From positions 1,008,281-1,072,280 of the forward strand of contig RHPI01003369.1 of the NCBI GenBank assembly GCA_009103225.1: 64,000 nucleotides of DNA. Direction: 5' to 3'. The DNA is from Chlorokybus atmophyticus (taxonomy: Eukaryota > Streptophyta > Chlorokybophyceae > Chlorokybales > Chlorokybaceae). A model generated the notes under the pieces. It saw nothing but the letters and a program-made list of their open reading frames with translations. It ran no database searches and was not told the DNA's origin. The position numbers and the translations under genes are program-made. Shown one piece after another: positions 34,540 to 47,007 of this stretch; within the stretch, counting starts at the first letter, position 1; every line of letters begins with the position of its first letter.

Positions 34540-37100
34540 ATGGCTCTGGCGGCGCGGGTGGTGGTGCTGCCCAGCGTGCAGCCCACAGCTGCTTTCGCGA
34601 GCGTTGTGGATGGGGTGAAGGTGATGAGAAGGAAGCTGCGGCCCAATGCAGGGGCCAAGCTGGACGTGCTCAGAGTTAGGCGTCGGCGAGGGTTGCACTC
34701 TGTTGGTGCCGCTGGAGGAAAGGTTGTCGCCGTGGCTGCTGCACCGGTCGCATTGGGGTTGGAGCCCAAAGGCGTCGACATGAAAGAGGTGAGTTGGACT
34801 GCGGAGACAAACTTCTTCTTTCCGTCAGCATTGCTCGAAGCTCCACTTTGGCCTGAGGCATGCAAGAGTGATTGCCGGTCGGTGATAATGCAAGCGTGTC
34901 ATGCATGCATGCCTACAGGTGTCCTCAGGGCACCATTGCTGCGAACATACCAGTAACATGCAGACTGTTCTTTATGCCGTACAAAATGTTCGGCACATAT
35001 TCCTGGCATGCACAAGTTCAGTACTTGTTGCACACTACCATCCTGCGCAGTACTGTTTCAGGCCAAATAAACTTTGACCATTGCCAGGTTAATGTCAATG
35101 CCTCTTGCCTGTATGCGCCTTGATGATACCGACACAAGCTTGTCCATTACCAAATGTGCATACAGACAATGCCTGCACACTCCACTTGCTCGCCTTGTGG
35201 TCGACACAAATGGAACTGTCTTAGAGCTTCAGTTAGGCAACCGCTCATGACCCTGTCTTTACTGCTCACGCGTAAGTCGAGTAGTAAATCTGAGCCCAAC
35301 TCTTTCAACTGCAGGTGATTGAAAGGCTGATACTGCAAGAAGATTTGACGGAAGACGTGTGCGAAGGTGCTCTTGCTGATCTCCTGTCGGGAGCAGACTC
35401 CACGCAGACAGCTGCATTTCTCGTGTTGCTGAGAGCAAAAGGCGAGACGCCAGCTGAGGTGTGCAACTTAACTGGATACTACAATTCACATCTGACCAAG
35501 CACCAGCAACGGTTGACAAGTCATTCATCTCTTTTGCGTGCTTTTGCCAGCGCAGATTGCTGGTTTGGCCCGCGCAATGCGCAAGCGATGCGTGCCGGTA
35601 GTTGCCGGGGTGGACACTCTGGACATCGTGGGCACTGGCGGGGACGGCGCCAACACCGTGAACATCTCAACTGGATCGTGTGTGCTGGCTGCCGCTTGTG
35701 GTGCGCGAGTTGCGAAGCATGGCAATCGCTCTGTGTCATCCGCCTGTGGTGCTGCAGATGTGCTGGAAGCTCTTGGCGTGGCAATTGACTTGGGACCTGA
35801 GGTACCTCTTTGACTCTTTGAAGTATTATGTTGATCTAAAGCTTCCTTACTGTTGCAATGTAGCCAAGTGCACAATGATGCATATCCAGAAGGGCTGATG
35901 GTACAACTCAAAGCATGCTTCAAGCTGTGTTAGCCATGTGTATGCTTGGTTGCTACCCACATAATGCCTTGATCTACAGGGTGTAGCACAGTGTGTGCGC
36001 GAGGTGGGTGTGGGCTTCATGTATGCTCCAAGGTATCATCCGGCGATGAAGGCTGTGCGCGCAGTCAGGAGCGCTCTTCGCGTGCGCACAGCATTCAACA
36101 TTCTGGTGCGGTGTTGCGTTACGCACATCAAAAACAGGCCTGTGTTGATGCGTTTCTTATGTCTGCCTTTGTTGAACACACGAGTTGCACACCAGGGCCC
36201 CATGCTGAATCCAGCATCAACGCCGTACTCGTTGATCGGCGTGTTCTCGCCAGAACTAGTGTCACTTGTGGCTAAGACCATGCAGCGGCTTGGAACCAAG
36301 AAGACGCTCGTTGTTCACTCGGAGGGCATTGATGAGCTTACGCCCATAAGTAAGTGTGTAGCAAGTGCTTGGAATGGCATGCTCTAGCATTGTGCACAGC
36401 AACATGAGGCAGTCGTGCTGTATGTTGTGTGGTTTTGTCCCTTCTCTCATCAAGTCTCTGTGTTGCTGCCAGGTCCTGCAGAGGTTCTGGAAGTCACACA
36501 ACATTCTGTGATAAAGAAGCGTATTTCGCCACGTAAGCAGTATCATTATTCGCTTGTTTCCAGTCCTAGCAGCCACATGTACTCGTGTGTCTCACTGTTG
36601 GCCAATCGCAGAGGACCTTGGCTTGCCCACTTGCACAATTGAAGACTTGCGGGGTGGAGATGCACCCTTCAACGCTTCTATTCTTAGAGATGTGTTCGGG
36701 GGCCAGCGTGGAGCGGTGGCAGATGCTTTGGTATATGCTTACTCCAATTGGCATTAGGATGAGAGGGTACTAGGTGTTGCTCATCATGTGTGCAACAGGT
36801 GTTGAATGCGGGGGTGGCGCTCGCCGCTTGCGAGATCGCTAAGGACATTCCGGAAGGGGTTGCAATGGCGCAGGAGGTGCAGCGGTCTGGCAAGGCTGCG
36901 CAAACGTTGCAAAAGTGGGCTGTCCTGTCCACGGTAGGTTTTGATCTGGTTGTGGTCATATCGTGTTCAGGCTGCTGGGGTTGCCTGGATTTGCTTCTCA
37001 ACAGCTGTTACAGGCGAGATGCAGCTACTTGCTAACAGCTGGCATCTCTCAGGCTTTGCGGAGACAAGAAGAGGAAGCATCAGTTGCACTAGTCAGTTAA
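34540..37100 (+). CDS. trpD: Anthranilate phosphoribosyltransferase, plastid
   Basis: Transfers phosphoribose from PRPP to anthranilate, the second step of tryptophan synthesis from chorismate. 426 residues from nine exons (34540-34788, 35315-35458, 35556-35801, 35980-36105, 36196-36349, 36473-36532, 36612-36730, 36799-36933, 37053-37100) with exact phase closure. The first about 75 residues are Ala/Val/Arg-rich and poor in acidic residues, as in a chloroplast transit peptide. The mature part shows [12 protein letters not shown], the PRPP loop [39 protein letters not shown], the anthranilate-contact region [37 protein letters not shown] and [12 protein letters not shown]. No catalytic loss is seen. 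The ATG at 34540 is the first in frame. Divergent from the AlkB-like gene; convergent with the GH43-like gene. Confidence 0.93.
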
Positions 37101-37776
37101 TATACCGTCCGCATTGCGCATAGTAGTGATAAATCTGTTTGTAATATTATTGCGCATGTTGGGACCTTGCGCGTGTTGTGAGAATGAACATCCTGTATGC
37201 GCGTGGTGAGTGTCAGACAGAGTGCAAGAGTGTAGTGAATTGCAAAGCGCGGTGTGTATAATATATGCTATGCAGCAGTGTCCTCATGTCCTGGCCTTGG
37301 ACTTTGCAGCCAGTTACTAGAAACATCATAGTCTCTGCTGAGGAGGATGCTGTCAATAGCAAGTTCGTGTAACGTGCAGGCGCAGCATACTGGAGTGGCG
37401 GATGTCCATTTGCCGCCACTGAAGTGTGCAACAACTCCAGGTCAAGCACAGCATACTCATGGGTGATGTACAGTGCAAAGCCTTGCTGCATGTCTGAGGC
37501 TCTCTGTAATGATGGGACTCACCGGGTCAACACCAACCTGACCATTGTAAACTAGTTGCATTGCACTGAAAATACAACTGCCTTATCACCACCACCCTAT
37601 CACATAACCCTATCGACTTATCACAGCATGAGGTACAGTATGTATTGGCAACCTATTGAGTTACAACGATCGCCTGTTTATGGCATAGACCCAACACAAA
37701 GTTGAGTGGTACTGTGACCGCGCGCGAAAAATTTGTTCTTGGTTTCCTAAAGCATGACACAGGCACAGGGCAACTG
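37101..37776. other. Convergent intergenic region
   Basis: Between the 3' ends of TrpD (+) and the GH43-like gene (-). A 92-codon minus frame at 37213-37491 shows no domain and is probably chance or 3' untranslated sequence. Confidence 0.45.
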
Positions 37777-40267
37777 TCACAATGACAGCGTGTGTTGCGA
37801 GCGCTTGAAGTTTTGCAGATCTGAACTCTCCGCCATTCCAATAGAGGCTACACCAGACGCATCCCAACCAGTGTAATACAGCCTCCACTGCCCGTCTTCC
37901 ATGTCTACAAGGCATGGCTGGCCAACACCCTCGGAGTCCCAGGATCCCTGTGTGGAACCATTGGTCAACAAGACAGCAAAGGCAACACTGTCCAAGGCTT
38001 CCTACCAGTACCAGACCCAACATACTACCTGGGCTGCGGCACTCAGCACGGGACCGCCTTCAGATCGGGACCATGTGAGCCCGTCGTCCGATGTTGCTAG
38101 GCAGATGCTATGCTTGCCCTCAGCGGATAAAGCCTCGTACAGCATCAGATAGCCCTGCAGTTCAGTGACATTTTGACCGTGCACACATGGATGACCGCAA
38201 GGTGTGCAAGAGCGCAATACACTTAGCAACGTTACCTGACCAGACGGTGCGGGAACAACACATCGTGCGGCCGCCCCGCGCTCGTCTGGCGCACCTGCAG
38301 GCCCCTTTGCCAGCACTCTCCCAATGCGTTTCCACCGGATACCATCTGTGCAAGGAGGTGACAATGCATCACGTAATGAACTGCCGGGCTTAGTCAGCAC
38401 AAAGCTTTATGACAACGCGCACCTCGTGAGCGTGCCAAACCAACCGTGAAGCAGCCGCGAGTCTGATCAAAGGCGTGATAGTACATGCGCATGTCTCCCG
38501 TGGCGTGCATCACCACCTGGGCATCACATTCAACGCTGACACGATGTGCTAAGCGAAAGAATTCTGACAACATGGACAAGCACAATCGCCGCAGCATGGT
38601 GGATACCTGTGGTGCAACTACGCCAAATTCATCCCAAGTGCCGGCTTCGCCACAGTCCAAGATGGCCCCAGAATGGTGGTCTCCCTCAATGCGAGCAAAG
38701 TGCCTCCCATCCTGGGCAACATAAAGACAACACGCTTGAACATGCTGCGCATAACAGGACAACATCCCTAGCACAAAGAGGAAACCCCACATGAAGTGCG
38801 AGAGGCATAGCAAAGCAGTACCTTGCAAGCGCACCTGTGACATCGCCAGGCCGATGCGCGTGCGCAGGCCTTTCTGCGGCCCCGCGCGCAGTCCAGTAAG
38901 AGCCGCCAGCTGTTCTGGAACATCTACCAACTCAAAGTCGCCGCCGGCGTAATACAGCCAGTATACTCCCGCTGCTCCTCCGCCACTGAGAAGCCGCAGG
39001 CAATGGCATTGCTCATGCACACTGAGCCATTCATTGTGCATACGAATTAACTAGTCAACCCATACTGCACACCTTGACATGAGTAGGACATCGGATGCAG
39101 CAAGTTGTCGCACGTCAAAAGTCCACCAATTGCCGCTGTTGCGCGTCATCATCTGCTCACAGGGACAGATGGTGGCTGAGCAAAACACATGACATCACGT
39201 CCTCAAGCGAGATCAAAAGTGTTATGCACAGCGAATGTGTTAATATGCGGTCTGCAGTAAGAACAGCGGATGAATATCCTGTGTTGCCAGAAGCAGCATA
39301 CAAACCACATTCCACGCACCACAAAGTCAACAGCAATGACAGCTGAACTAGATATGTCAGTAATCGTCGGCTGACTACATGCATGTGCTATGATCTTGCA
39401 TGTAAGAACCTCTGCGACATGCACAACACCCCGCATGTCATGACATACTGGTGAACGATACAAGCTTCCAGGTCCATTTGAGACAGAGCCAGGAATTCTG
39501 GCATGGCAGCCTATTTTGGTAAGTTCGCGTGCTTAAGCGCATGGGTTCCCTGTCAAGAAGAAACTGTGAGCGCCACCCATGCATGCACGCGTAAGCATGC
39601 GTGCATGCGTGGGTGCATGCACGCATGCGAGCTCTTGAGTTAATGTGTGTGCGTGCGTGCAGGCGTGAATCGCAGGTCAATATTTTTGGCAAATGCGAGA
39701 GCGCAGATGATTACTTCTAAGTGCGCATTTGTGCATTACCTGTCCAACAGCATCCTCGTCAGCGTTGACGTCTTTGGCGCCGCGGCGCCAGACCACGCCA
39801 TTGGCAGAGGTAGCAACACCGACGGAGCCCATGGGGCCAGCGCAGGACCCAGGACCCAGCCGGGGTGCTGCCTCATCCCCAGCCACGTCCTCGTCAACAT
39901 TGTCGTCAGGTGCGGCGGGGGCGGTGTAGTAGAGCATCCAGCTCTCCTCCACGTTCTCCACCGTGGAGAAGCGGCGGACCACCGGCCAGGCCGCCCCGGC
40001 CTGGTCCCAGGCGCCTTCAGCCTGGCTTCCCGGCCCGAACACCAGGCCAGGCCCTGACCTGGAGCCTGGCGTCACCGCGGCCTGGCCTGGCCGCTTCACC
40101 TGCGCCTCACCGGCACTCGCTCTAGCATTGCCTGGCCTATGACACCTCCATGCCGTCCTCCGCCTCCTGCTGTTGCTGTTCCTGTCCAACCAGCCTGCCG
40201 GCAAGCTGCCGGTCCATGCTGTTGTCGTCGCCGTCACCGACAACGCCGCCGGCGCCGCCGCCCACAT
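37777..40267 (-). CDS. GH43/GH68-like five-bladed beta-propeller protein
   Basis: Resembles the plant proteins annotated as glycosyl hydrolase 43 / levansucrase-invertase-like. Exon 1 is 40267-39740; the protein ends at 37777-37779. Blade-type repeats are visible: ESWMLYYTAPAA with GSVGVATSANGVVWRRG (exon 1), GVYWLYYAGGDFEL with RTRIGLAMSQ (about 39000-38845), DGRHFARIEG (about 38700), MRMYYHAFD with FTVGLARSRDGIRWKRIG (about 38500-38330), ICLATSDDGLTWSR (about 38080), and WRLYYTGWDA with ASIGMAESSDLQNFKR (about 37850). The N-terminus (MWAAAPAALSVTATTTAW, later Arg-rich) could be a plastid transit peptide. The exon that should carry the DWW...FDT block (about 39530-39430) was not resolved. 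Substrate unknown; catalytic acids not located, so enzymatic activity is not proven. Exon 1 is GC-rich and Pro/Gly/Ala-rich. The gene is head to head with RRP42. Confidence 0.72.
39575..39665. repeat. Alternating CATG/CGTG tract in intron
   Basis: The first intron of the GH43-like gene contains repeated gcatgcacg/gcgtgcatg units, including a self-complementary centre (atgcatgcacgcg / gcgtgcatg). Purine-pyrimidine alternation allows Z-DNA or hairpins. Confidence 0.8.
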
Positions 40268-40354
40268 GCTTGCTGCTGACACTGCGCTTGCTTGTCAGGC
40301 GGTGCATTGCTGCTTGTGCTTGGGGGTGGCGGAGGCGGCGGGGGGGCGGTAGGG
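40268..40354. promoter_or_regulatory. Shared divergent promoter, GH43-like / RRP42
   Basis: 87 bp separate the two start codons (40267 minus, 40355 plus). The sequence is GC-rich, with a Gly/Val-coding GGC-type run on the right. Transcription of both genes must start within, or inside the opposite coding sequence. Confidence 0.55.
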
Positions 40355-42179
40355 ATGGTGGGGGTGGGAGTGGGGGCGCGGGGGGCGGGTGCGAGCGCAG
40401 GGGAGGCGGCGTTTGTGCGGGGCGGCATTGCCGCCAACCTCAGGGCGGACGGGCGTGGCAACCACGACTACAGGGAGTTCGCGCTTGAGCTAGGCCTCAT
40501 CTCCCAGGCAAGCAATCGTAGCTTGCATGCAACAGAGCTGAGTAAGATGCAAGTATGATTAAGCATCCGAGGCAATGCACGCATGAATGCAGCTGTCCGT
40601 GTTTGCTAGCTACCTGCAGTGTTTGATGAAGTGCATGCAGCCCACCACTCTACCAACCATCAATGCTTTACAATCAAGCAAGCAACCTTGAAACAGACCA
40701 ACAACATCATAGACGAGCTACTTCAGTGATATCACTCATGTACATGTGCAGTTGCGTACCGACTTGTACACCTATGCTCACATTTCCTCTGAGCCAGGAG
40801 TTGAACATGTGACAGAAATACTCATGCAGCATGTTTCAGTTAGACCATAGCGGGCACTGACACAAATGTGTCAAGAGCAATCATGCAGTTGATGCGTTGC
40901 ACCGTTAAGCCGTGAGTTTGGCACACGACTGTTGTTGGTGGTGCCTTGTGCTGAGACTTGAGTTACTCTAGTGATGAACAGGCTTCCGGGTCCGCTCGCC
41001 TTCGCCTGGGAGGCACCGACGTTATCACAGCGGTGAAGGTGAGAGACTTGTTGTCGGTGCTAACCTATACTCTCTGGAGGCTCCACGATGTTTTGCCCTT
41101 CAGCAACCGTCTTTCATTGTGAACAGGCAGAGCTTGGTACGCCTACAGAGGACAGCCTAGATGCCGGGCGATTGCAGTTTGCAGTGGAGTTGGCTCCGAG
41201 TGCCTCACCTGCATTTGAGGCATGTTGATGTACAACTTCTCAAACTATGTTCCTGTTTCAAGAGCTGTATTTAATGGTTGTCAGCCGCAACTGTTTGCAG
41301 GGGCGAGGAGGCGATGAGTTAGCCGCTGGGTTGGTTTCGGCATTGGAACGGGTCTACTTTGCGGGAAAGAACGGTGCAGGTGCTATATATTCTCTATGCT
41401 GTCTAGCTATTAGCCCTACTGCTCACAGCTGTGATGCTATGCTCATAGCTCGCGGCATGCTGCTTGCAGGAGCTGCTGTGGACTTATCAACCCTGGGAGT
41501 TATTTCCGGTCGTAGTTGCTGGATACTGTACGTGGACGCCATCATCCTGCATGCAGATGGGAACCTTTTGGACGCGTTGTCCATATGCGCAAAAGTGGGT
41601 AACAGTTTCCTTGGTTGATGTGTGTGTGCTTGGTCATTTCAGGCATGACGATATATAGCTTTACTGACCTGGTGATGGCTCCTGCAGGCTGCACTATCTG
41701 ATACGCGCATACCAAAAGTGGAGGTCACGGCGGCGGAGGACGGGGGAGAGGGTGAGTTGGAAGTGAGCGACGACCCAAGCGAATGCACACGAATTAACTG
41801 TTCGCGTGTCCCACTTATCATCACGCTCACGCAGGCAAGTTTAATGACGGTTACACATGCTTGAACTGGTCAAGTGGTGTGTCAACAATGCCCTTGATCA
41901 GCGTGCCAGATTGGTATGATACTTGATATGTTCTTGTGTGGGGCCTAGGTTGGCAAGTACACCATTGTAGATGCTACTGAAGACGAGATATCGAGTGCGC
42001 ATGCAGCGATGGCAATAGCAGTGGATGCGAGCGGAGAAGTGCGTGCAATGATTAAGCAAGGCGGGTCGGGGGTGTCGGCGGCTGCCATCCAAGACATGCT
42101 TGCTGTGGCCAAGACAATAGGAAAAGAACTTGTGCGTGCTGTAGACCAGTACTTGTCATCTCAAGCTCCCAGTGTGTAG
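40355..42179 (+). CDS. RRP42: Exosome subunit RRP42 (EXOSC7)
   Basis: A non-catalytic RNase PH-like subunit of the six-membered exosome ring, which threads RNA for 3'-5' decay in nucleus and cytoplasm. 294 residues, like the human protein, from seven exons (40355-40507, 40982-41038, 41127-41219, 41301-41379, 41470-41594, 41688-41834, 41949-42179), phases exact. Matches run end to end: NLRADGR and DYREFALELG, ASGSARLRLGGTDVITAVKA, ELGTPTEDS, FEGRGGDELAAGL, ALERVYFAGKNGAGAAVDL, SGRSCWILYVDAIILHADGN, LLDALSICAKAALSDTRIPK, SDDPSECTRI and VPLIITLTQVGKYTIVDATE. The odd feature is that introns 1, 3 and 6 begin with GC rather than GT (at 40508, 41220 and 41835). The ATG at 40355 is the first in frame; a Gly/Val-rich extension of about 20 residues precedes the conserved part. 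Confidence 0.93.
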
Positions 42180-43283
42180 TTTATGAATGTGGATGGGTGA
42201 GTATAAACATGCTTCATTGCGATTGAATGGCAGCCAGTGTACAGAAAATGCAAGTGATCATGGTACATGCAACATGCATGACACATGCATTGTTTACAAT
42301 GCTCACCACCATGCATCGATCTTTTACCACCTGGGTCACCTTCAACTCGCAGCACCTAGCTATTGTAACTACTGCCTCATACCCCCATTAGACATACATG
42401 CACGCGTGTGCATGTGTAAAACCAGGTTACATCATGGCAACGAGCAACATGACCTACAAGTTTGACATCAAGCTGGTGCTTGTGTGCCTGTTATTCCATT
42501 GTGAATCCAACTGTGAGGGTATATCTCGTATACACGGTTACCAACACCCTCACAGTTAACCATTTACAAGACCAATCAGGCACCTCGCCCCCGTGGAATC
42601 CATCTTGGCGTTATGATGACGGCATGCGCAACATGTGCAACATCATAGTGCGCACATGCTGTGCAGCTGCATATTTTATATATGACAAAATCAGCAATGC
42701 CTGCGACTTGGGAGGAGGACGCAATGGTAACTTCCGTACTAACGTACATGAGTAAGTTTCCTGCCAGATGCCTACCAGGTAAATCAGATGCACCATCTGA
42801 GATGGCATACTAACACACCTCCGTTTGGCTGCCGCCCTTGCCCACAACATGTTGGTGCTTGTCTCTTGCCTGCTTGGTGACCTGCGACAACGCTGCCCAC
42901 CGGTCACGCGCCATAAACCGCCTGCTTGTCAGCACCCGCTACAGCGGGCGTCGACCGGCACGCTTTCCCCGCAGCAACCGGCAAAAGACTGGTGTCTTGC
43001 CGCCAAACACCAACGCTGCTGCTGGCGCCAGCATTCGTATTCAAAAGTGGGGGAGCGCAAGTAGCAAAGCTTGAATTAGGGCTTGTGGTTCACGTTGTGG
43101 AGCGGACGCTTGTGGCTGTGTATGCTGGAGGCTGGATGTGCTGTGCTGGTGTGAGGGTTGGGCGGGTGCGACAGCGTCTTTGACTTGCTTATTGCGGTGA
43201 AGGGCTGCTGAGGCTGCTGTCTTGGGGCATTGTTCCCCGGTGCGATGTTGGAGTGAGGTTGTGTGGTTGGTGAGCATGACAGG
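42180..43283. other. Intergenic region, no gene supported
   Basis: Between RRP42 and the Ulp/SENP gene, both on plus. Opposite-strand frames at 42611-42907, 42926-43183 and 43041-43514 overlap one another and show no domain. A small inverted repeat, ACTGTGAGGGT...ACCCTCACAGT, lies at about 42509-42558. Confidence 0.4.
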
Positions 43284-46200
43284 ATGGCTGGCCAGGAGCA
43301 TGACGGCGACAGTGTCATGCTGGTAACGCCGGATTCTGCTGGTGGGGCTGCTCGACAGGTATCTCGGTCCGCAGGCATACTCTCTAGTAACTTTTTCAGC
43401 AATCTCACCAGAGCTAGCTTTGGACGGCGTCCTGCTCAAGGCAAGGCGCAGCTCAACTTGACCAGCATTAAAGCACGTGCGACAGCAGCACAGCAGCTGC
43501 GGCCGCAGGTACACGAACTGGTCAAAGTTGCCTCTTCAGATCTACAAAAACTGCATGTCAGCGAGGGCTGTCTTTGTAAATTGACTGGTTGTGTGCGTCA
43601 GGCTGGTAAAGATGAGTATGAATTTACTGAGGAAGATGACGCACCTTGCCAACCGCGGGTCGCTACAGCACCCAGGTCACATGCTGAACCTGCTGCAGGT
43701 GTGCTGGCGTTGTACTTGAGCGTTTGCCAAATAACCTGCAACCTTATGCTTGCTACTGGTGTCAATGTTTTGCTTAAAATTGGGTTGGTAGTTCAAGCAT
43801 TGTACACGTGCACATGCTATACACACGTGTCAGCAGTGCGTTATAGTGCCTGAAGTCGTAGCGAAATGGTCTCACTGCATCCTGCTGTTGGTCATACAGA
43901 CATCGCTGTAGGACGCTATAGCTTTGCACTTCATGCCTCTTACAGGAAGCAAAATGTTGCACATCATGCCTCTCTTTGGACAAGCATCAGCTGCAGCTTA
44001 ACATCCATGACTGCCTGCTTGTGCAGGTAGGCAGCATGGTGTCAATGCTACAGGCTTAATTGCTCCCCCGAGTACCAACACGCGATACAGACGATTACAC
44101 AGTGAGCATGAGCGCGATAATGGCGCCAAAGCACGCGACACTCACCTTGGACACTCTGTGCATATTGAGCGGGATGGTCAGCGCACGGCGTCAACTTCAG
44201 GCAGAGAAGAAGTGACCTCTGTGTATCACCGTGTCTCAGCTGTGCCCATCAATGGCGCAGTTAAAGAGGTTACCAGAGCTCTGGAAGGGCTGCGGACTCC
44301 AAAAGCACCCACAGACAGGATGCAGGTTGACAGGGCAGGGCAGCCCAATCGCAAGGTGCCAGTCATACCTTACACCAGGGCGCACAAGGCAGCAACGCCG
44401 TCTAGCCTTTCCTGCGTGGAGTTAACCTCAGAGGAAGAAGATGTAAATGAGGATGAGAAGCAGCATGTGCACACAACACCAGGTGCTTTCCCCTTCACAA
44501 CCCATTTTTAGTTACCCAGCAAAACGTTGCGTGTTGGTTGGATAGCATCGTGCACACTGCCAGCATAGCATAACGTGCTCATGTGTGTGCAGCATCACGT
44601 CTAGAACTACATCAATCTGAGCGGTCAGTGAAGGTATGAGCCTTGCTACTTCAAGTGTGTGCTGTGTCCTGTGGTGTACCCTGTTGTGTACCCTCTGGCG
44701 CGGTTAACAGCGAGAGATGTGCAGGCTGTGTCAGGTCGTAACTTTTATGGCAACAATGCCAGTCCAGCGCCAGTGAGCTCGAATCAGCATCAAACACCGG
44801 AACTCCAGGAATCCAACCGCATGGCAGCTCCTACTGTTGACATCCCGGAAAGGTTGGCCATGCTGCAATGAGGCACATCAGTCGTATCTATAGTTGGCTG
44901 CCAGCATCCTTGTGTACCGTTAGCTGAAACAGCTCGGTTGGCAGGCATCCCAAGAAAGCCAAAACCATGGAGTCACCTTTAACTGCTATGGACCTTAGCA
45001 ACTGGCAGCCTGCCCTTCTCAAAAGTGATGTAGTGTTCCCCACGAATGAACCAGACGCTGTAACGGTTACCAATGCAGACATGGAGAGGCTGGCACCATC
45101 GGAGTTTCTCAACGACACCCTCATTGACTTCTACATCAAGTGAGTTTGCTATAGGATTGTGTTTAATCATGGCGCAACAGTTGAAGTGCTGTATCACCTG
45201 TGTAGCATTGAAGCTGTTGGCTCATGCGCATTAATTACCAGGTACCTCCAGACCAACCTTCCTGATAGTCAACGTGCGCGCATCCACTTCTTCAACAGCT
45301 TTTTCTACAAGAAACTCACTCAGGCTGACAAAGATGGACAGTCCGGTGGTACAGTGGGGTATGCCAGGGTGCGAAACTGGACACGAAGAATCGACATCTT
45401 CACCAAGGACTACATCATTGTTCCAATCAATGAGAGGTATGCCATGGTGCATTTTGGGACATGGGCCACTGGCACGGCCTTCCTTGGCTTGGAATACATT
45501 GGCTTACGTTAAACATCTGATGTCAAGTGATACAAGTGGGTATGTGCTGGCAGTCTTCATTGGAGTGTTGCTGTCATCTGTCATCCGGGTGTCGCGAGTA
45601 AGTGGGGAAAGTACAAGCGGCTGCACGCATTCGCCTGTTGGGTGGGTAGGTGCTGATGGTTTTATCTGCGCAGGTCAAGCATCCAGTTCCTGCACACAGA
45701 GGCCTAGTCTACCATTCATTGTCCACCTTGATTCCATGAAGGGAGGCCATAACAAAGTCGATCAGTACCTTTGCGAGTATGACAGTGTACATTATCTTAT
45801 CTGCTTGCAGGCAGATTGCCTCATGCTCCATTACCAGTCATGAGGTCTGCCTTTAATAGGTATTTGGCCGCTGCCTGGGAAGAACGTGCACAACAATCAA
45901 GGACCACCAACCCATTCCCCCAAATACCAGTGTTGAGACCTAAGGTTTGTACTCAGTCTTGAAGTAAGTTCTGGCGTTGGTGCAGGCGCCAGGTCAGCAG
46001 CATAGACGCATCTGTGCCTTGACAACTGAAGTCTTGTCGCGCAGGTGCCACAGCAAGACAACTACTCCGACTGTGGCCTGTTCTTGCTATACTATGTAGA
46101 GCGGTTCTGCAAAGACATCGTGGCGTCTGATGCGGCCACGGTTGACCAGTCCGCCGTCAACAGCTTGGTAACAACTTCACACTGTCACGCTTTTGCCCTC

Positions 46201-47007
46201 GCTCTGCCAACTATGACAACTCTGGTTGATGAAACCTACTGCGCTGTGCAGTTGGAAGCGAATTGGTTTCTTCCGGAAGAGGCTTCTGCAATGCGGTGGG
46301 AGCTGCAGCATGTCCTGCTGTGTTTAGATGCACAGCGCCACAACATGGAGCCACCTTCCTCACCTGTTATTCGAAAGGTGCTGCAGGAGTTCAAGCTGCA
46401 GGCAGCTCAAGAGAGAGAAGCAGCAGCTACTCGAGCCGAGGCTGCTGTTGACTTGGTCACGCCACCACCTACGGCAGCCGATGATCTCGCTTGCCAAGAC
46501 GGCTTCCAAAACCTGTCTTTAAACGCCGAAGAAGAGGTCAAAACTCTTCCTTATGGTCCGTCTGTTTGCAAACAGTCGCCAGGCACACCACCTGGAGAGC
46601 AAGAGCAGCACATGGAAGTGCTTCATCCCATCACAAACCTGACAAGGGAGCTGGGTGAAGCTGAAATTGAGGCGGAGGAACGTCCATCATCTCAGCTTCA
46701 GCAGATGCGAGACCGCTGCATAGCGGCCATTTGCCCTTCGATTCAATCTCAGGTTGAAAAGTTGCAACGGTTGTTGCCTGTCAAGGATGCGCAGCAGGGT
46801 GTTGTTTTGGAACAGCCGGGTTCAAGTGAGAGGCTTCCAGAGAAACAGGCCGCAGCCCGTTCGCATGCAGATGGTTCCAAAGTCATTGTGGTAAATTCCG
46901 ATGATGAGGGTAGTGCCGTTCCCATTCAGCGCTCGTATCCATTGCGAAGCAAAGGCAAATTAGAAAGCATGAGGCAAAGACAAACTCAATCACAATTCGA
47001 CTTGTAG
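43284..47007 (+). CDS. SUMO protease, Ulp2/SENP6-7 type
   Basis: Cysteine protease of the C48 family that removes or trims SUMO chains, probably nuclear. 856 residues from 11 exons (43284-43698, 44054-44482, 44593-44633, 44725-44852, 44945-45139, 45242-45436, 45554-45597, 45674-45784, 45811-45944, 46045-46167, 46252-47007), all phases consistent. The N-terminal third is disordered. The catalytic domain (about residues 270-590) begins FPTNEPDAVTVTNADMERL and EFLNDTLIDFYIKYLQT, then FFNSFFYKKLT and GYARVRNWTRRIDIF. The catalytic His is in LHWSVAVICHP, the Asp in VHLDSM, and the Gln/Cys in PQQDNYSDCGLFLLYYVERF. The layout with a longer insert between His and Asp parts and a long acidic C-terminal tail fits SENP6/7 and plant ULP2-like enzymes. 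The intron at 46168-46251 is 84 bp, in frame and without stop, so it may be retained in some transcripts. Possible SUMO-interaction sequence KVIVVNSDDEG near the C-terminus. Confidence 0.9.
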
